From assembly GCA_963580455.1 (NCBI GenBank), contig OY756957.1, positions 29,852,501-29,916,500 of the forward strand: DNA of 64,000 nt, given 5' to 3'. Position 1 is the stretch's first letter. The number at the start of each line of letters is the position of its first letter. This document shows, one piece after another, positions 15,273 to 26,943 of this stretch. The position numbers and the translations under genes were made by a program. The stretch comes from Euonymus europaeus (Eukaryota > Streptophyta > Magnoliopsida > Celastrales > Celastraceae). A model generated the notes under the pieces. That model was not told where the DNA came from. It did not search any database and was given only the letters and a program-made list of their open reading frames with translations.

Positions 15273-18116
15273 TGATGAAAGAAGCGAGCTTTTGCGGCAT
15301 TGAAGGGTGGTTGTCGGAGGCCATGGAGGTGAGTTTGGAGGTTTTTTTTGGTTGTTGATGGTTCCCGGATAATTTATGTAAAAAAGAACATAGGCAAAGT
15401 GAAAAAAAGAAAGATTTTGATGGAAATATTGTGTTCTTTAGATTAATTTTTGTTATCTTGTACATTTGAATAAAGGAGTCAAAATTAAGCCCCCCTTTAA
15501 ATTGAATTGTTTCTTAATTGAAAGTCTTCTAATTGGTTATAATTTGCTACAGTTTAGGGGATTTTCTTTGCCTCCAATCGTATCTCGCTTCAAAATATTG
15601 ATGTTGCTTTTTAGTAATGACAAATTACATTTAGTTGGGATCGGTAAACTGGAATGAGATACTTGCTGTGCCATTTTCCTTTCATCCTCTATAGTTTGTG
15701 CTGTAGTATGTTTACATATTCTGATACAACTTCATGATATACTATTATCATGGAATAAATAGGTTTGAATTGTAGTCTCTAATCAATTTGCGCAATTGGT
15801 GCTGGCATTTTCTTCTGGTTTAAGCACATTTTTCGTGAAATTGTCTTGTTGCTTGATTGTGCTGCATATATTTTGAGTTAATGATATAGCATTCTGTTTC
15901 TGCCGTTGCTGCTGATTGCATGAATAATACTCGAGCGTTGTTGGAGTTGCAATTTTTTTTTTTTGAGTGGAAAAAAGATTTTATTCAAGCACTATGTGTG
16001 CCACCAAACAATTACAATGAAGAAATCAAGAAATATTCATGAAGTCAAAAATATTCCCCGTGAAAGAAGAGGCCCAAAATTTAATACAATCAAACCAACT
16101 CTCTATGAAAGTGTCTATGGATGTCTCCTGTCCATTATATTCATAATGTGGTTGACCAACACTACTACTCTTCTTACTTCATGTACTTGTAATTGCACAT
16201 AACTTGAAACCTAGATTTATTCTTATATTCTATCTAGACGTTCAGCTTTGTTCAGACAGTACGCTGTGATTGATTAAAAGTGGGTACTGTTTGGCATTTT
16301 AGTTTTTGGGTTTAGTGGGGTGTTACTTATTTTTCAACTGATGATCCTTGAATTCTTTTTGTGGGAACAGAGATTTGCGAAAATCCTCCCAGTATGCCCA
16401 AGTTAGTCCCATGTAGGGTAAAGAGAAATAATATTAGAGTTCGTAATAATGTCGTCATGCTTCTCTTCTAAAGTTTTCCAACTATGGTTGGGTAACAGAG
16501 GTCTTCTGATGTTGAATTCTTGCATGAAACCCAGAATCTATGGAGAGAATTGCTCTGTTTATGACTTAAATGTGATTCCAAATGAAATCAGTTAGAGTTG
16601 TGATTTTATGAGGAGAATTGTCGACGGACTTGAATTATTATTTGATTCAAAGTGATGTGATTTTCAGAAGCCTTCCCGTCTATAAGGCTGTTTTAGGGAA
16701 ATATTGAAGTTTGAAAAGGTTGACAAAGTAAAAGTTTCCATGGGATATATATCTTGTTGTTTGGGTGGATTAGTCTTCCATAGATTTTTGTCCCCTTTTA
16801 TTAGGTGGTTTCCCTCTAATGAGAATACCTCTGATGAGGGGTGCACATTTGAGACGGACGCCGTATTTTATTCGCCGAGTTGCCGTGAACTCTGACTCAC
16901 TATCACAAATGTAAGAATTGCAGACTGAAGTAATTAAGCAGCTGAAGGCATCTTAATCTGCTTAGTTTAGACAATCAATACTTCAAAGTTTTTTTTTCAA
17001 AAAAGGAGGAATGCTAGCGATGTACGCGTTGTCATCTTAGAAATGACTGTAGTGTAAATACATTGCCATCTTAAAGCTTACATGATCTTTTATTTCATGA
17101 CATTAACTGTTTATCTTTGGAATGCACCGATTACGAGAAGTCCTTTGGACATGAGCACATTTTATTGATTCATGTTCTGCTTCATGAAGGTGGTTTATTG
17201 CTTGGAAAAGCTGAGGTTGATTTGGGGTGTAATTAGTAATTACAACTAATTCTAACTAAAGTAATTACATTTCCATTTTTTTGGTAAGACTTCATACGAT
17301 GAAGAATAAGTGGGTGGATCCTCATATTATCCAGTTTGATTGATTTCAACCGGTCGGATTCGGAAAACACTGCTGTTAAGGGATACCCTTGAAAGCAACC
17401 AACAATTGTTATATCTAGTGGTGTACTCTGAAATGCCAACACCAACCAGACAACCACCCAAAAAGAAAGACAAAGTTTGAAGCTATGATAATGGAGTAGA
17501 AGCTTCACACTTTGTAGTTGGAAAAGGTAACAAAGTTATGAGAAGACATGCCTCCTCATCCTCTATCTCCTCTTTCCTAACAAGCAAAGCTCAATTAGTT
17601 ATCATTAGAGTGGGTCATCTTCTAGATGCATGTTAGTGGAGGCAAAAGCCATTTTTCCTGTTCACGCACAAGCAGGTTTTAATTATATATTTAGTAAGCA
17701 AGATAAAAACTAATTAAGACAGAAGACAAGATCTCCTGTTGAGGAAATTATGAGTCAAATACTTGTCCGAATCCACAAGCTTAATGCCTTAATTACGTGT
17801 CAAGCCTATTTCAAAAGATCATTGATAACTTGTTATGTTTTTCTAAACATGGTCTCATCTCGTGATAAGTATACTGATTAGGGAGAGAAGCACGCTTGAA
17901 GACAAAGATCATTGAAACCTTCTTTGGATTCCTTGAGAAAGGGAAATGGTTTATGACAATTTTATGTTGTATTTTACTATAGAATTGTTGGTGGTTTGGA
18001 AAGTCTCACCCTTAGACCCTAAAAGTCTTTATCTTTCTCTATGGATGATAATGGAAAATGGACTCAAAAAGGAAACGATTACTTGTGCTGTTATGCCAAG
18101 TAGGGAGAACATTTCC
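15273..18116. other. Intergenic region of about 2.9 kb
   Basis: The region is AT-rich with several poly-T tracts (for example 15953-15965). Short open frames lack family signatures. No gene, tRNA or miRNA hairpin was recognised. Confidence 0.4.
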
Positions 18117-18124
18117 TATAAATA
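18117..18124 (+). promoter_or_regulatory. TATA box of the FQR1-like gene
   Basis: A consensus TATAAATA lies 95 bp upstream of the FQR1-like ATG. This allows a transcription start near 18150 and a leader of about 60 nt, the usual plant spacing. Confidence 0.6.
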
Positions 18125-18211
18125 GGACCTCCTCTGTCAACATTTCAGACTCACAAACAAGAGAAAACTGGGGTGATATTATTGAGAAAGAAGAACACAG
18201 AGACTTCATCA

Positions 18212-19862
18212 ATGGCAACTAAAGTGTATATTGTGTAAGAATTCTTCAGTCTCCTTTGTTCTTTCTTTACTTTATTTTTCTGTTCTCTTGGGGATAGAAA
18301 TCATGTCATTTCACATTATCTAGTTCATCAATGTTTGAATCTCCATTTGGGTGCTCCCATTTTCTGTTCTTCCATTGATGTCTTTCAAGTCTCCACTTTG
18401 TTACTGGCGGATTTTCTTTCTACTGTACATGTAAATCACATATCTTTGATTTTCTTTATAGATATATGGCTCCCTGCAAAGAAATTTATTCTTTTCTGCA
18501 AAAAGTTGAATATATCATGGAGAGAAGTCAAATTATATAATGAATCATTTTCCCCGTCTCCTCTAGCACCATCAAAAAAGCCTTGAGAATCCTACTTGCT
18601 GTCTTAAAGCGATAGAGATACAAATATGAAAAAAGAAAGAAAAAAGATACTGGGGGTATTAGGTAAGATCTTGTCAAAGAAATGAAAGAAGCTATATTTG
18701 GACAAATTGTGATTTTCAGCTTATTTGGTCATAATTAAATTACTTTCTACTCTTGTTTGAAATACTACGATCACGAATTTTAAATAGTTCAGTTGACAGC
18801 TGAATGTAATTTTGAATCCCGAATTTGGCCTCGCTCCTTCCCATAAAAAAAGAAGAAAAAGGAAATATTGTCATGTTGACTTGTGGACGCATTGTTCTTA
18901 ATCATCAAAGTGTGGAAATCTAATTCTAGTGTTGTAGTTGTGAGAGAGTGATGGCTCCATGCTTTATATACACGTGGTCCTGCAACTCATCATTAAAGGT
19001 AAAAAAGAAAAAATCATTTTCATCACTTGAAAGGGGAAAAAAGAGTAACTAGTAGTTCAAATTTAATCTCCATTAGTATTTATGATAATTTGAGTGTGAT
19101 ACAGGTACTATTCCATGTATGGACATGTTGCGAAGCTAGCGGAAGAGATAAAGAAAGGAGCTGCGTCGGTCGAAGGAGTAGAAGCAAAGATATGGCAGGT
19201 TTGTGATTATCTAAACTGTATATATTTCTTGAATAGAGACTTGTTTGATCAAGCATAATTTACAATTTGTTCAGGTACCAGAAACACTGACAGGGGAGGT
19301 GCTGGCAAAGATGGGCGCACCACCAAAGAGTGCTGCACCCATTATCACACCAGATGAGCTTGCTGATGCTGATGGGTTGCTTTTGGGTTTCCCCACTAGA
19401 TTTGGTATGATGTCTGCACAGTTCAAGGCATTTATGGATGCAACTGGAGGTCTGTGGAAATCACAAACACTTGCAGGCAAGCCAGCAGGAATTTTCTACA
19501 GCACTGGCTCTCAAGGAGGTGGACAAGAAACCACCCCGTAAGTCCTAATTCTCGGTATCCAGTGATCAATTTGTTAACTTTTGAAGTCGAATTCAGTGAT
19601 GTTTTGGTACTTAATTTGTGAATTATGCAGATTGACAGCTATTACTCAGCTTGTTCACCACGGGATGGTTTTCGTGCCGGTTGGTTATACATTTGGGCCG
19701 GGCATGTTTGAGATGGAGAAGGTGAGGGGTGGTAGTCCTTACGGGGCAGGGACGTACGCTGGAGACGGGACGAGGCAGCCATCGGGGCTGGAGCTGGAGC
19801 TGGCTTTCCACCAGGGGAAGTACTTTGCAAGTATTGCAAAGAGACTCAAGGGAACTGCTTGA
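18212..19862 (+). CDS. FQR1: NAD(P)H:quinone oxidoreductase, flavodoxin-like (FQR1/WrbA family)
   Basis: The enzyme reduces quinones by two electrons using FMN and NAD(P)H, at or near the plasma membrane, limiting semiquinone formation. Exons are 18212-18234, 19105-19198, 19275-19537 and 19631-19862, encoding 203 residues, essentially the length known for plant FQR1. The N-terminal beta strand and FMN phosphate loop read VYIVYYSMYGH (residues 5-15). Further FMN-site segments are GFPTRFGMM and [10 protein letters not shown], and the family-specific [10 protein letters not shown] appears near the end. The first exon is only 23 nt long. Intron 1 is 870 bp. A strong TATA box lies upstream. No defect was found. 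Confidence 0.95.
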
Positions 19863-20173
19863 TTTCTTTGACTCTTCTGGGTTCTATTTTTAACAATGTA
19901 ATCTGTCTTCGATTATCATATTATTATCACGTGGCCCTTTATAATTTTGTATTATGCACCTACCAAGATGGACCGGCCCATTTTCTTTTCAAAATTATGG
20001 GCTAAATAGGTCCAGATACTTATTGGACCTGAAACTCAAGCTGACCCAAAAATAGGCACAAATTAAAGTTATTGTGTTTTATTTTTTGGCTGAATGGGCC
20101 TGGATATTTATTGGACCAGAAATCTCAGGCCTCCTCAAAACAAACCCAAGTTAAAGGAATTGTGTAACAAGCC

Positions 20174-20631
20174 GCTATTCGCACACGAATTTAGACTCGT
20201 TCATAACCTAAAAAGCTGTCCTTTTAATTAAGATTTTATAAAAAAAATCATCCTCAGCTCTACTAGCCTCTCATCTTCAGATCTCGATTTTATTGACATA
20301 ATGATTTTAAATTTTTTTCCTCAAGGTCTCGATTTTTGCAATAGTGCTTAACCGATTTTATTGACATTTTGATTTTTTTATGCATGTTGATTTGGTTATA
20401 ACATTGATCAATTTGTAATAAAATTGACAGCTTATTAATGAAATAATCATACAAGTATGGAATTAAAACTTAAAAACAAAATTAGGAATGAAGAATGGAA
20501 TATAATCTTAAAGTCAATGTATGAGGGAATAGGGTATTGATATGTATTAAGTGGCAATGTCGATGTGTGTATTAAAAAAATTAGGGTGTAATAAAATGTA
20601 TGTATTGAGTCCAAATTTGTGTGCGAATAGC
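20174..20631. mobile_element. MITE-like element with 27-bp terminal inverted repeats
   Basis: The left end (20174-20200) and the reverse complement of the right end (20605-20631) agree at about 24 of 27 positions, beginning GCTATTCGCACAC. They enclose 458 bp of AT-rich, non-coding sequence. No target-site duplication is obvious, so the superfamily is not assigned. Confidence 0.7.
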
Positions 20632-21489
20632 AGTTTTCTATTGTATTTATACATGATCCCAGGGAACATATTATTGTCTTAAAATAATTAAAAAAACATA
20701 AATGAATTAATTATTCCGTATCTTTCTACAAGGAATTTGTGTGATAAAGGCAGGTCGATCACCATCATATAGTCGTGAATGTGAAGGAATCTATTACGTA
20801 TAAGTTTTTCAAACATTTTTGGAGGCCCAAAATCTTATGATTCGGTTCTTAAATGGGCTACAAGATTATATTCAAAGACACAAAAAGAAAAAAAAACCTT
20901 TTAAATATCAAACAGAAAAAAGAGGACACTTGTGGCAGAAGATGAATATATGTTGATTTCCCCTTTGATTATCCAAAATAAGAAGAAGAAAAAAAATGAA
21001 GTCCTGCTAAATGGATCGAGATTTGAGAATCTGTAATTTTCAAAGTCTACGATTCTCATTCAAAGTTTTGGGCCAGTGGGTGTGATTTATTTTATTATTA
21101 TTTTTTAGGAAACAAGAAATTTTATTTCGTATGGAAAAAGAAAAGTCTATCCGGAAAACTCACGATGAGGGACATAAAATCATACCTATCAAAGAGAAAT
21201 TAAAACCAACATCTGAAACAAATAACTAGATAAATAAAATTTAAGAAAACCGAACAGACAAAAACATAAAAATAAGCTTTTTCCTAAATCAAATTCCAGG
21301 GGGACGCATGTTATCCATTGGGTGTGATGCATTGGACAACATTTTTTTTAATAAATTTATTCTTCACTGAACGAGAATAGTAAATTCTGTAAAATTTCAA
21401 TGAGTTTCGATGATTGAAGTAACGATAGCAACTGCTGCTGTTGCCAGGGAATAGTAACCCGAAAGATCTAAATCACTCAAAAATTAAAA

Positions 21490-21778
21490 TAAAACGATTG
21501 AGAATACTTCCAAATACACGTTTGAACGCACTCCATTTAGAGAATCCGCCCAAGCATTCTAACGTCCTTTAACTTTGAAAATATACCAACTATGAAAATG
21601 GCTAAGGAGAGCCTGGATATCGTCGATCCGAGATTCAATAAGCCAAGAGGAAACCAAGTGGTACTTGCTAATCGCATGAACCACAACCAAAGCATCGCCT
21701 CCAACTCCACGGTGACTAATTGAAGCCGATAACATTCCTGAACCCCCAATCTAAGAGCACTAGCTTTTCCTTCTTTGC
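21490..21778 (-). mobile_element. LINE-type RNase H domain relic
   Basis: Read on the - strand in two frames, the segment gives the plant non-LTR retrotransposon RNase H pattern. ALRLGVQECYRLQLVTVELE comes first, then after a one-base shift GDALVVVHAI, then FKVKGR followed by a TAG and NAWADSL. The Glu, Asp and Ala-Asp landmarks of the fold are in the expected order. A frameshift near 21690 and the stop show it is dead. The surrounding element could not be delimited. Confidence 0.7.
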
Positions 21779-22072
21779 AATTCCTCTATATCTGTCGTAT
21801 GTCGTCTTTATGTTAATTACTAAATCAGATTAAAAAGAATAGAATTCTGTCAAGTGAGTACTCAATAGCTGTACCGATCCCAATGCTTGAAGGTTCCCAT
21901 CAATCGATCAATTCAATTCCAAAAGATGATAAAGCGAGAGAGAACCAAAGAACACCAAGCTATTAAAGTACTTTTTCCATGATTAGTCACATTCACTTGG
22001 AATCTTCAATGTTAAGCTACTTTGCATATTAGCATACTTTAATATTATATCTCGATATTTTTTTTATATCAA

Positions 22073-22183
22073 CGAGGGTAATATTCAATACAAATATGGA
22101 AACGGATCGGTGGATTACATAAAGGGAGGGTAATATTCAATACAAACACGGAGAGCCAATGGATCCGTGGGCTACACAAAGAG
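22073..22183. repeat. Imperfect tandem repeat, two units of about 55 bp
   Basis: Both units start with GAGGGTAATATTCAATACAAA and continue with similar GGA..GG..TACA sequence. No coding content was seen. They may be the edge of an old retroelement. Confidence 0.6.
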
Positions 22184-23257
22184 AGATAATCCTCTCCTTT
22201 TTACAACTCTCATCATAACGGTGATAAAATCTCACTCAAATTGATAGAAATGGGAGAATCGAACACAAGATCTCTCACTCTCTATGTACGTACAATAGAA
22301 AGATCAATCATGCTACCACCAGTTGATTATTATCTCTCCATATATGTTATTATAAATTGGGTTCGCATTTTTTTTTTTTGCTAATTATGTTTTGCAAGCT
22401 TAAATATCATATAATTCATATCTCCATATTATTTTAGGGAGGTTTCCTTTTTATCAAGAAAGTGAATGAGTCTCGAACTCGTAATTGATCCACTCGAGTT
22501 CCTATTATTATATTTATTTAGGGAGGAGGATTCTCTAAAGTCAAAACACGTACCCATCATATGAGTTGGCTTGATCTTCACCGTCTGATTATAGATTATT
22601 TATACGTGCAATGCATCCATCATATGGCTTCAAGTTCACACAACAATTACATGCACGCCCACTCATGCAACACTTATTTCTTTCTTTCTCTATATCAAAG
22701 AAATGATGGAAAACCCTAAAAGCAGGAACAGTGGGGCCTTGCCCTTCAGACTTCCACTACCACATTCCAAACACACATAAACAAACACTCATTACCAATC
22801 TTGAACGACAAGCACTAATTCAAAACACAAAAATAATTTTTTGTTTTGGCCTCAGTGTACAAAACAGATAGAGAGATAAAAAAAGTAACAGGAACAAAAT
22901 GCCCTCTATCTCCAATCTGCTAATTTCAGCTCCTAATTAACAACAACAGAAGTAATATACTGTTGAATTAGCTCGCTGAATTTAGCAGTTGTTCCTGTGC
23001 CTAACCCACCTTTGATTTAAAACAATAAATAAATAAAATACTATTAATCCTAGCTAATAATATGCTTTCTAGCTGGTCCAAGCTGCTAGCTCTCTCTTTA
23101 TCATTTTGTTTGCTTTATTTAGCCTCTTGTTTTTTTGTTCTCTAGACTGGTGATGTAGATCGACCTAATTGTATGCTATCGAACAAGTTTTCTGCATTTT
23201 TGATTTTTTTACCACTGTAGTTTTCCATCTGGTAGAGCTGTAACTTTGTCTTTGTCT

Positions 23258-25218
23258 CTACCTGAAAGTTCCTCCAAATGTTGGCGTCCAGAAATCAGCA
23301 TTTGTTTCATTGGCAACTGGGAATGTGCTCGAAATCGGCACCAAGCAAAGTCCTCGACTCTTTAGGTCTTGATTTGCCCCTTCCGAGTCCAATTTTTCAC
23401 AATACTGCATCACAATTATTAGAATATATTTCATTTTAGTCGCGAAAGATAACTACATTATCATTTCATTAATTAAGGTAGTGATTCTAAATTAGATAGG
23501 AAAGTAAGCACATATATACCTGTTGTACTCGTTGAATGGGCTGACCAGTACTTTTCATGTAAGGAGTACTTAAAACCTGAAATTAATACTTCAATTAAGC
23601 ACAATTTATTATTCTTCTCTAACCTTGGTTGGACCCGTCAGGGTTCCTGGATGGAAATTAAAGGAGAATTGTGAAAACATACATCGACTTGATTTTGAAG
23701 GAACTTGATGTAGTCAATAGCTTCGTGGAGAACAGATGCTGTATCGGTCTGTAACATGAAGAAGCAATAATCCATTTCAATAACTTCACAAAGCATGCAA
23801 AATGCTTTTGTTGAGATTTCTATTTCATTTTAGCAATCTTTGCAGAATTAAAGTAGAAACGGTCCAAAAAAACATATATACCTTTCCGAAAGGCGAAACC
23901 AATTGCTGAAGCACTGTTATTCGGTCTCCTAGTTTCTCCTTTCGCACCTGGTAATAAAAGATATTTATAAGCACTTCACATCCATTTCTTTTCTCGAACT
24001 GAAAACAAAATTTCACAAAAAGAAAATAACTAGTCAAGAGATCATATATATGATAAGTACCTTAAAAGTTGGTAATGGAGATGGAGTCTCAATTCGAGGC
24101 CTTTTGAATGCAGGTTCATTGTTTCCTTTGTTAACCGACTCTCGAACTTCTTCAGTGTCAACCTAATTAATTGTTTAAGAGAATCCCCAAGACCCCATCA
24201 ATAAAGCCAAATGTGGGTTCACACTACTATATATATGTGAATTATACATATTTACCTTTTCTGTGAGGATAGAACAATTGGGTTTCTTCTCCAATGTTTG
24301 TGGTCCCAGAAATTGTGCTTGTTGTGTCGACTGAAAGAAATCAGCTTTGTTGTCATTTACAGTCCCTGACGAGGCATTCCAAAAGGGAGTGTCGTTGGTG
24401 AAGTGTAAGCTTGTGGATTGTAATTGCTTAGGCAATGAGGGTTTCAAGTAATTATCTGGGGACAGTTTGTGCCAAGAAGCAGCCATTAATTGATCATTCA
24501 AATCAGTCCCATAATCGTTGGTCGAACCCGGATAATTCATCGACCGATTGTTGAAAAAAGATTGCTGTGGTAGTACTTGAGGATCCGCCGGTTCAAACAA
24601 ACTTTGTATCAGTGATGAAGTGTAGCCATAAGAAGCAGTCGCTGACACTGGAAATCCGGCAGACAATCCTTCACAAGAAGTCGTACAACTGTTTGAAGTG
24701 TTGATAGAATTCAGTCTTTGTTGGTCTAAAGAGAATTCTTGATTCATTGCAGTGAAGTTGTTAAGAACAGAAGAATCTTCTCCCGTACTACTGCGAAATA
24801 AAACCCAATACCCAATTCGTTTGACTTAATTTTACTTTACCAAACAAAAAACAAATGAAAATTTCATAATACTAGAAGAAAAGTGAACTTACAGTAAAGC
24901 TGGGTTCCAATTCGAGGACGATTGGAGCCCGAAACCCATCATTTGCAAGGTTGAATCAATCAAAACACTTCCGCCGCCGCCATGATCAGAATCCGTCTGT
25001 TGTTGTTGAGGTTTCTGAGATGTTTGAAAGCTTTCGGCCGAGACCGAATTATTAGAGTCCCGATCACAAGACCTTGTAGTTTTCACGTCCAAACCCCATC
25101 CCATATCATTGCTAGTAATCGCCGTAGAACACGGCGAGCTACCTGCGAGCACACTTCTCGATGAATTCATATTCCACCAGCCTCCGCCACAAACACCCTC
25201 GTGAAATTCCTCTGCCAT
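23258..25218 (-). CDS. bHLH112: bHLH transcription factor, bHLH112-like
   Basis: This is a nuclear DNA-binding regulator. In transcription order the exons are 25218-24893, 24790-24256, 24162-24061, 23947-23882, 23748-23683, 23576-23520 and 23404-23258, encoding 432 residues with all phases closing. The N-terminus begins MAEEFHEGVCGGGWWN, typical of the bHLH112/123 group, followed by Ser/Gln-rich sequence. The helix-loop-helix spans about residues 300-365 and is split over exons 3-5: KRPRIETPSPLPTFKVRKEK, then LGDRITVLQQLVSPFGK, then TDTASVLHEAIDYIKFL. The basic region lacks the canonical His-Glu-Arg E-box readers, as in this atypical subfamily. The C-terminus ends TPTFGGTFR, which is also subfamily-typical. 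In Arabidopsis bHLH112 acts in drought and salt responses; a similar role here is inference. Confidence 0.92.
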
Positions 25219-26370
25219 GACTAAAAAAAATATAATATCAGAAGTTATAGTTTAGTTTTGTGAGTGTTTGAGGTTCTCTTGCCATAAAATGATATATATA
25301 TATACACACACACACAGTTGTTTACATAGATTTATTCGAAACACCGGTTGAGCGGGTATGGAAATTACCAGAATTAAGTTGACTTTTCCAGGGCTGATAT
25401 TTTATTTTTTTAATAAAAAATTTAGCCAAATTTTAACTCGGATTTAAGATTAGATTAACTCGTCTATTCCAACTACTTAAGGACTGATTCGGATTAATGA
25501 GAAAAGGCATATTTGAATCCTTTATTTTTAAATTCTCAATTTTGTTCTGCCCTATATTTTTTGTGTTAGATAAATTTTTATTCTAAAAAAATGTGTTCCT
25601 TGTGAATAAAGTGATGTGGTATCATGACGACAATGATGGAAATTCCACGTCACAAATTTGGACCAGTAAATAAGACTTTACTTTTGTAAAATCGACGGCT
25701 GATAGTGTGTGTCGATTATTATAAAGAAAAGGCCAGAGATAAACCTGAAAAATAAGGACCATCGATTCGATGGTCCTTGGTATATGTAGATTGTAGAGAC
25801 AACCAGCTGCGAAATTCGGCGTGTGTTATCACATTCCTTTGGAGTGAATGGAAGCCAAAAATATTGTAATTATTTTTTAATACAATAATTAACGTGATTA
25901 ATTGAATTTTGCTATCTGAAACACCCAGAACTAATGGATATAATGTTACTGAAAATAACATACATGGGTACTGGGTTGACTTAATTAAACGCCTTGAAGA
26001 ATTAAAAACCAAGTAAACCATGAGTAATGATACTCTTAACAATGCAACAACACTTGTAAGTTATATTTTCTTACAGTCGCAATCAGAGATCTAATTTGTC
26101 AGCGACCCACGGATGGTATACAGTTCATACATACATATATGCGTGTATCAAAATTGAAAGTAATAATTCGATCTAGATGATCGATTAATCCGATTAGAAC
26201 TAAACTAAGTTTAAACATAAGTTATATTTCAAAAGTTCGGGTTTAAAGGCAAATTTTTGTCCAGTTTAAAATTGAGTTAGTGTCCAAATAATTTATAAAA
26301 AAAATTGTGTAATATTTAGTTGTTTGACCTCTAATCCGAATTGAATTGTGGTTTGATTTACTCATGTGAA
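25219..26370. other. Upstream region of the bHLH112-like gene
   Basis: AT-rich sequence that includes a TA/CA dinucleotide stretch at about 25291-25316, upstream of the bHLH112-like start and possibly within its promoter. No gene was recognised. Confidence 0.4.
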
Positions 26371-26399
26371 CTAGATTGTTGCCCGCGCTACGCGCCTGG
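26371..26399 (-). mobile_element. Helitron-like 3' terminus (hairpin plus CTAG)
   Basis: On the - strand a GC-rich stem-loop (CGCG-TAG-CGCG, positions 26384-26394) is followed nine bases later by CTAG (26374-26371), and the next base is T. This is the classic Helitron 3' end: a short hairpin, a CTRR terminus and insertion before T. It stands out sharply from the AT-rich surroundings. The RPA-like relic on the same strand immediately inside supports the call. The other end of the element was not found. Confidence 0.65.
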
Positions 26400-26452
26400 T
26401 TTTTTTATTCCGTCTTTTTTAGATTAATGGTACAAATTTTTTTCCTGATTTT

Positions 26453-26943
26453 CTATTCTAGATTATACATTACTGTTCCTATAATTTGTAAAATGATGTG
26501 GAATGACTTTTTTTGGGATCCATTAGAAATCTCTAATATTTTTGTTGTTGGCAAGAATAATATCTTAAAATCATAATCTATTGATCTATAGTAAGGCTTG
26601 CTCTCTACCACTCGAAAAGAAGTGATAAGATATAATTTTCCCTCTTCCAATTGCCTCCTAAATACATCCACATGACATTGGTCTATTATTGCGTGCATGG
26701 TGAATCCCTAAAAAATCACAGGCCGTACAAATTTCTTGATTGATAACAATATAAAGTTATACTCTTATATAAGGTAATAAACAATCCAAACATATTTACC
26801 TCTTCATCAATTAGAATTATATCAATACCAATGAGTTTATCATCGTTGCTTAAATTAATTGCATCTCACATACATGTAATTTACACGTTAATCCGTCATT
26901 GAACTCTATTTGTTTGGAGATTTGAAAGCATTGTGACTGCCAT
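26453..26943 (-). pseudogene. RPA70-like OB-fold gene relic (Helitron-associated)
   Basis: The - strand reads from ATG 26943 through MAVTMLSNLQTN and INLSNDDKLIGIDIILIDEE to a GT donor at 26799. An AG acceptor at 26708 is followed in phase by GFTMHAIIDQCHVDVFRRQL and YLITSFRVVE, ending at a stop at 26453. This is the N-terminal OB-fold pattern of plant replication protein A 70-kDa-like proteins, which plant Helitrons commonly carry. Three in-frame stops (TGA, TAA, TGA) lie in the first exon; two sit where Trp is expected. Homology ends after KILFLPTTKILE. It is dead DNA, but well enough preserved to read. Confidence 0.8.

Larger units (their letters stand above)
19863..23257. other. Intergenic region with transposon remnants
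   Basis: The region contains an imperfect two-copy repeat of about 85 bp at 20007-20167, a MITE-like element (20174-20631), a LINE RNase H relic (about 21490-21778), and a two-copy repeat of about 55 bp at 22073-22183. The lower end is the 3' flank of the bHLH112-like gene. No intact gene was found. Confidence 0.5.

Noticed and set aside
14938..15465. 175-codon open frame on the - strand overlapping the U-box gene
   Set aside because: It is antisense to a strongly supported gene, is Ser/Pro/His-rich from the complementary codon bias, and has no family signature.
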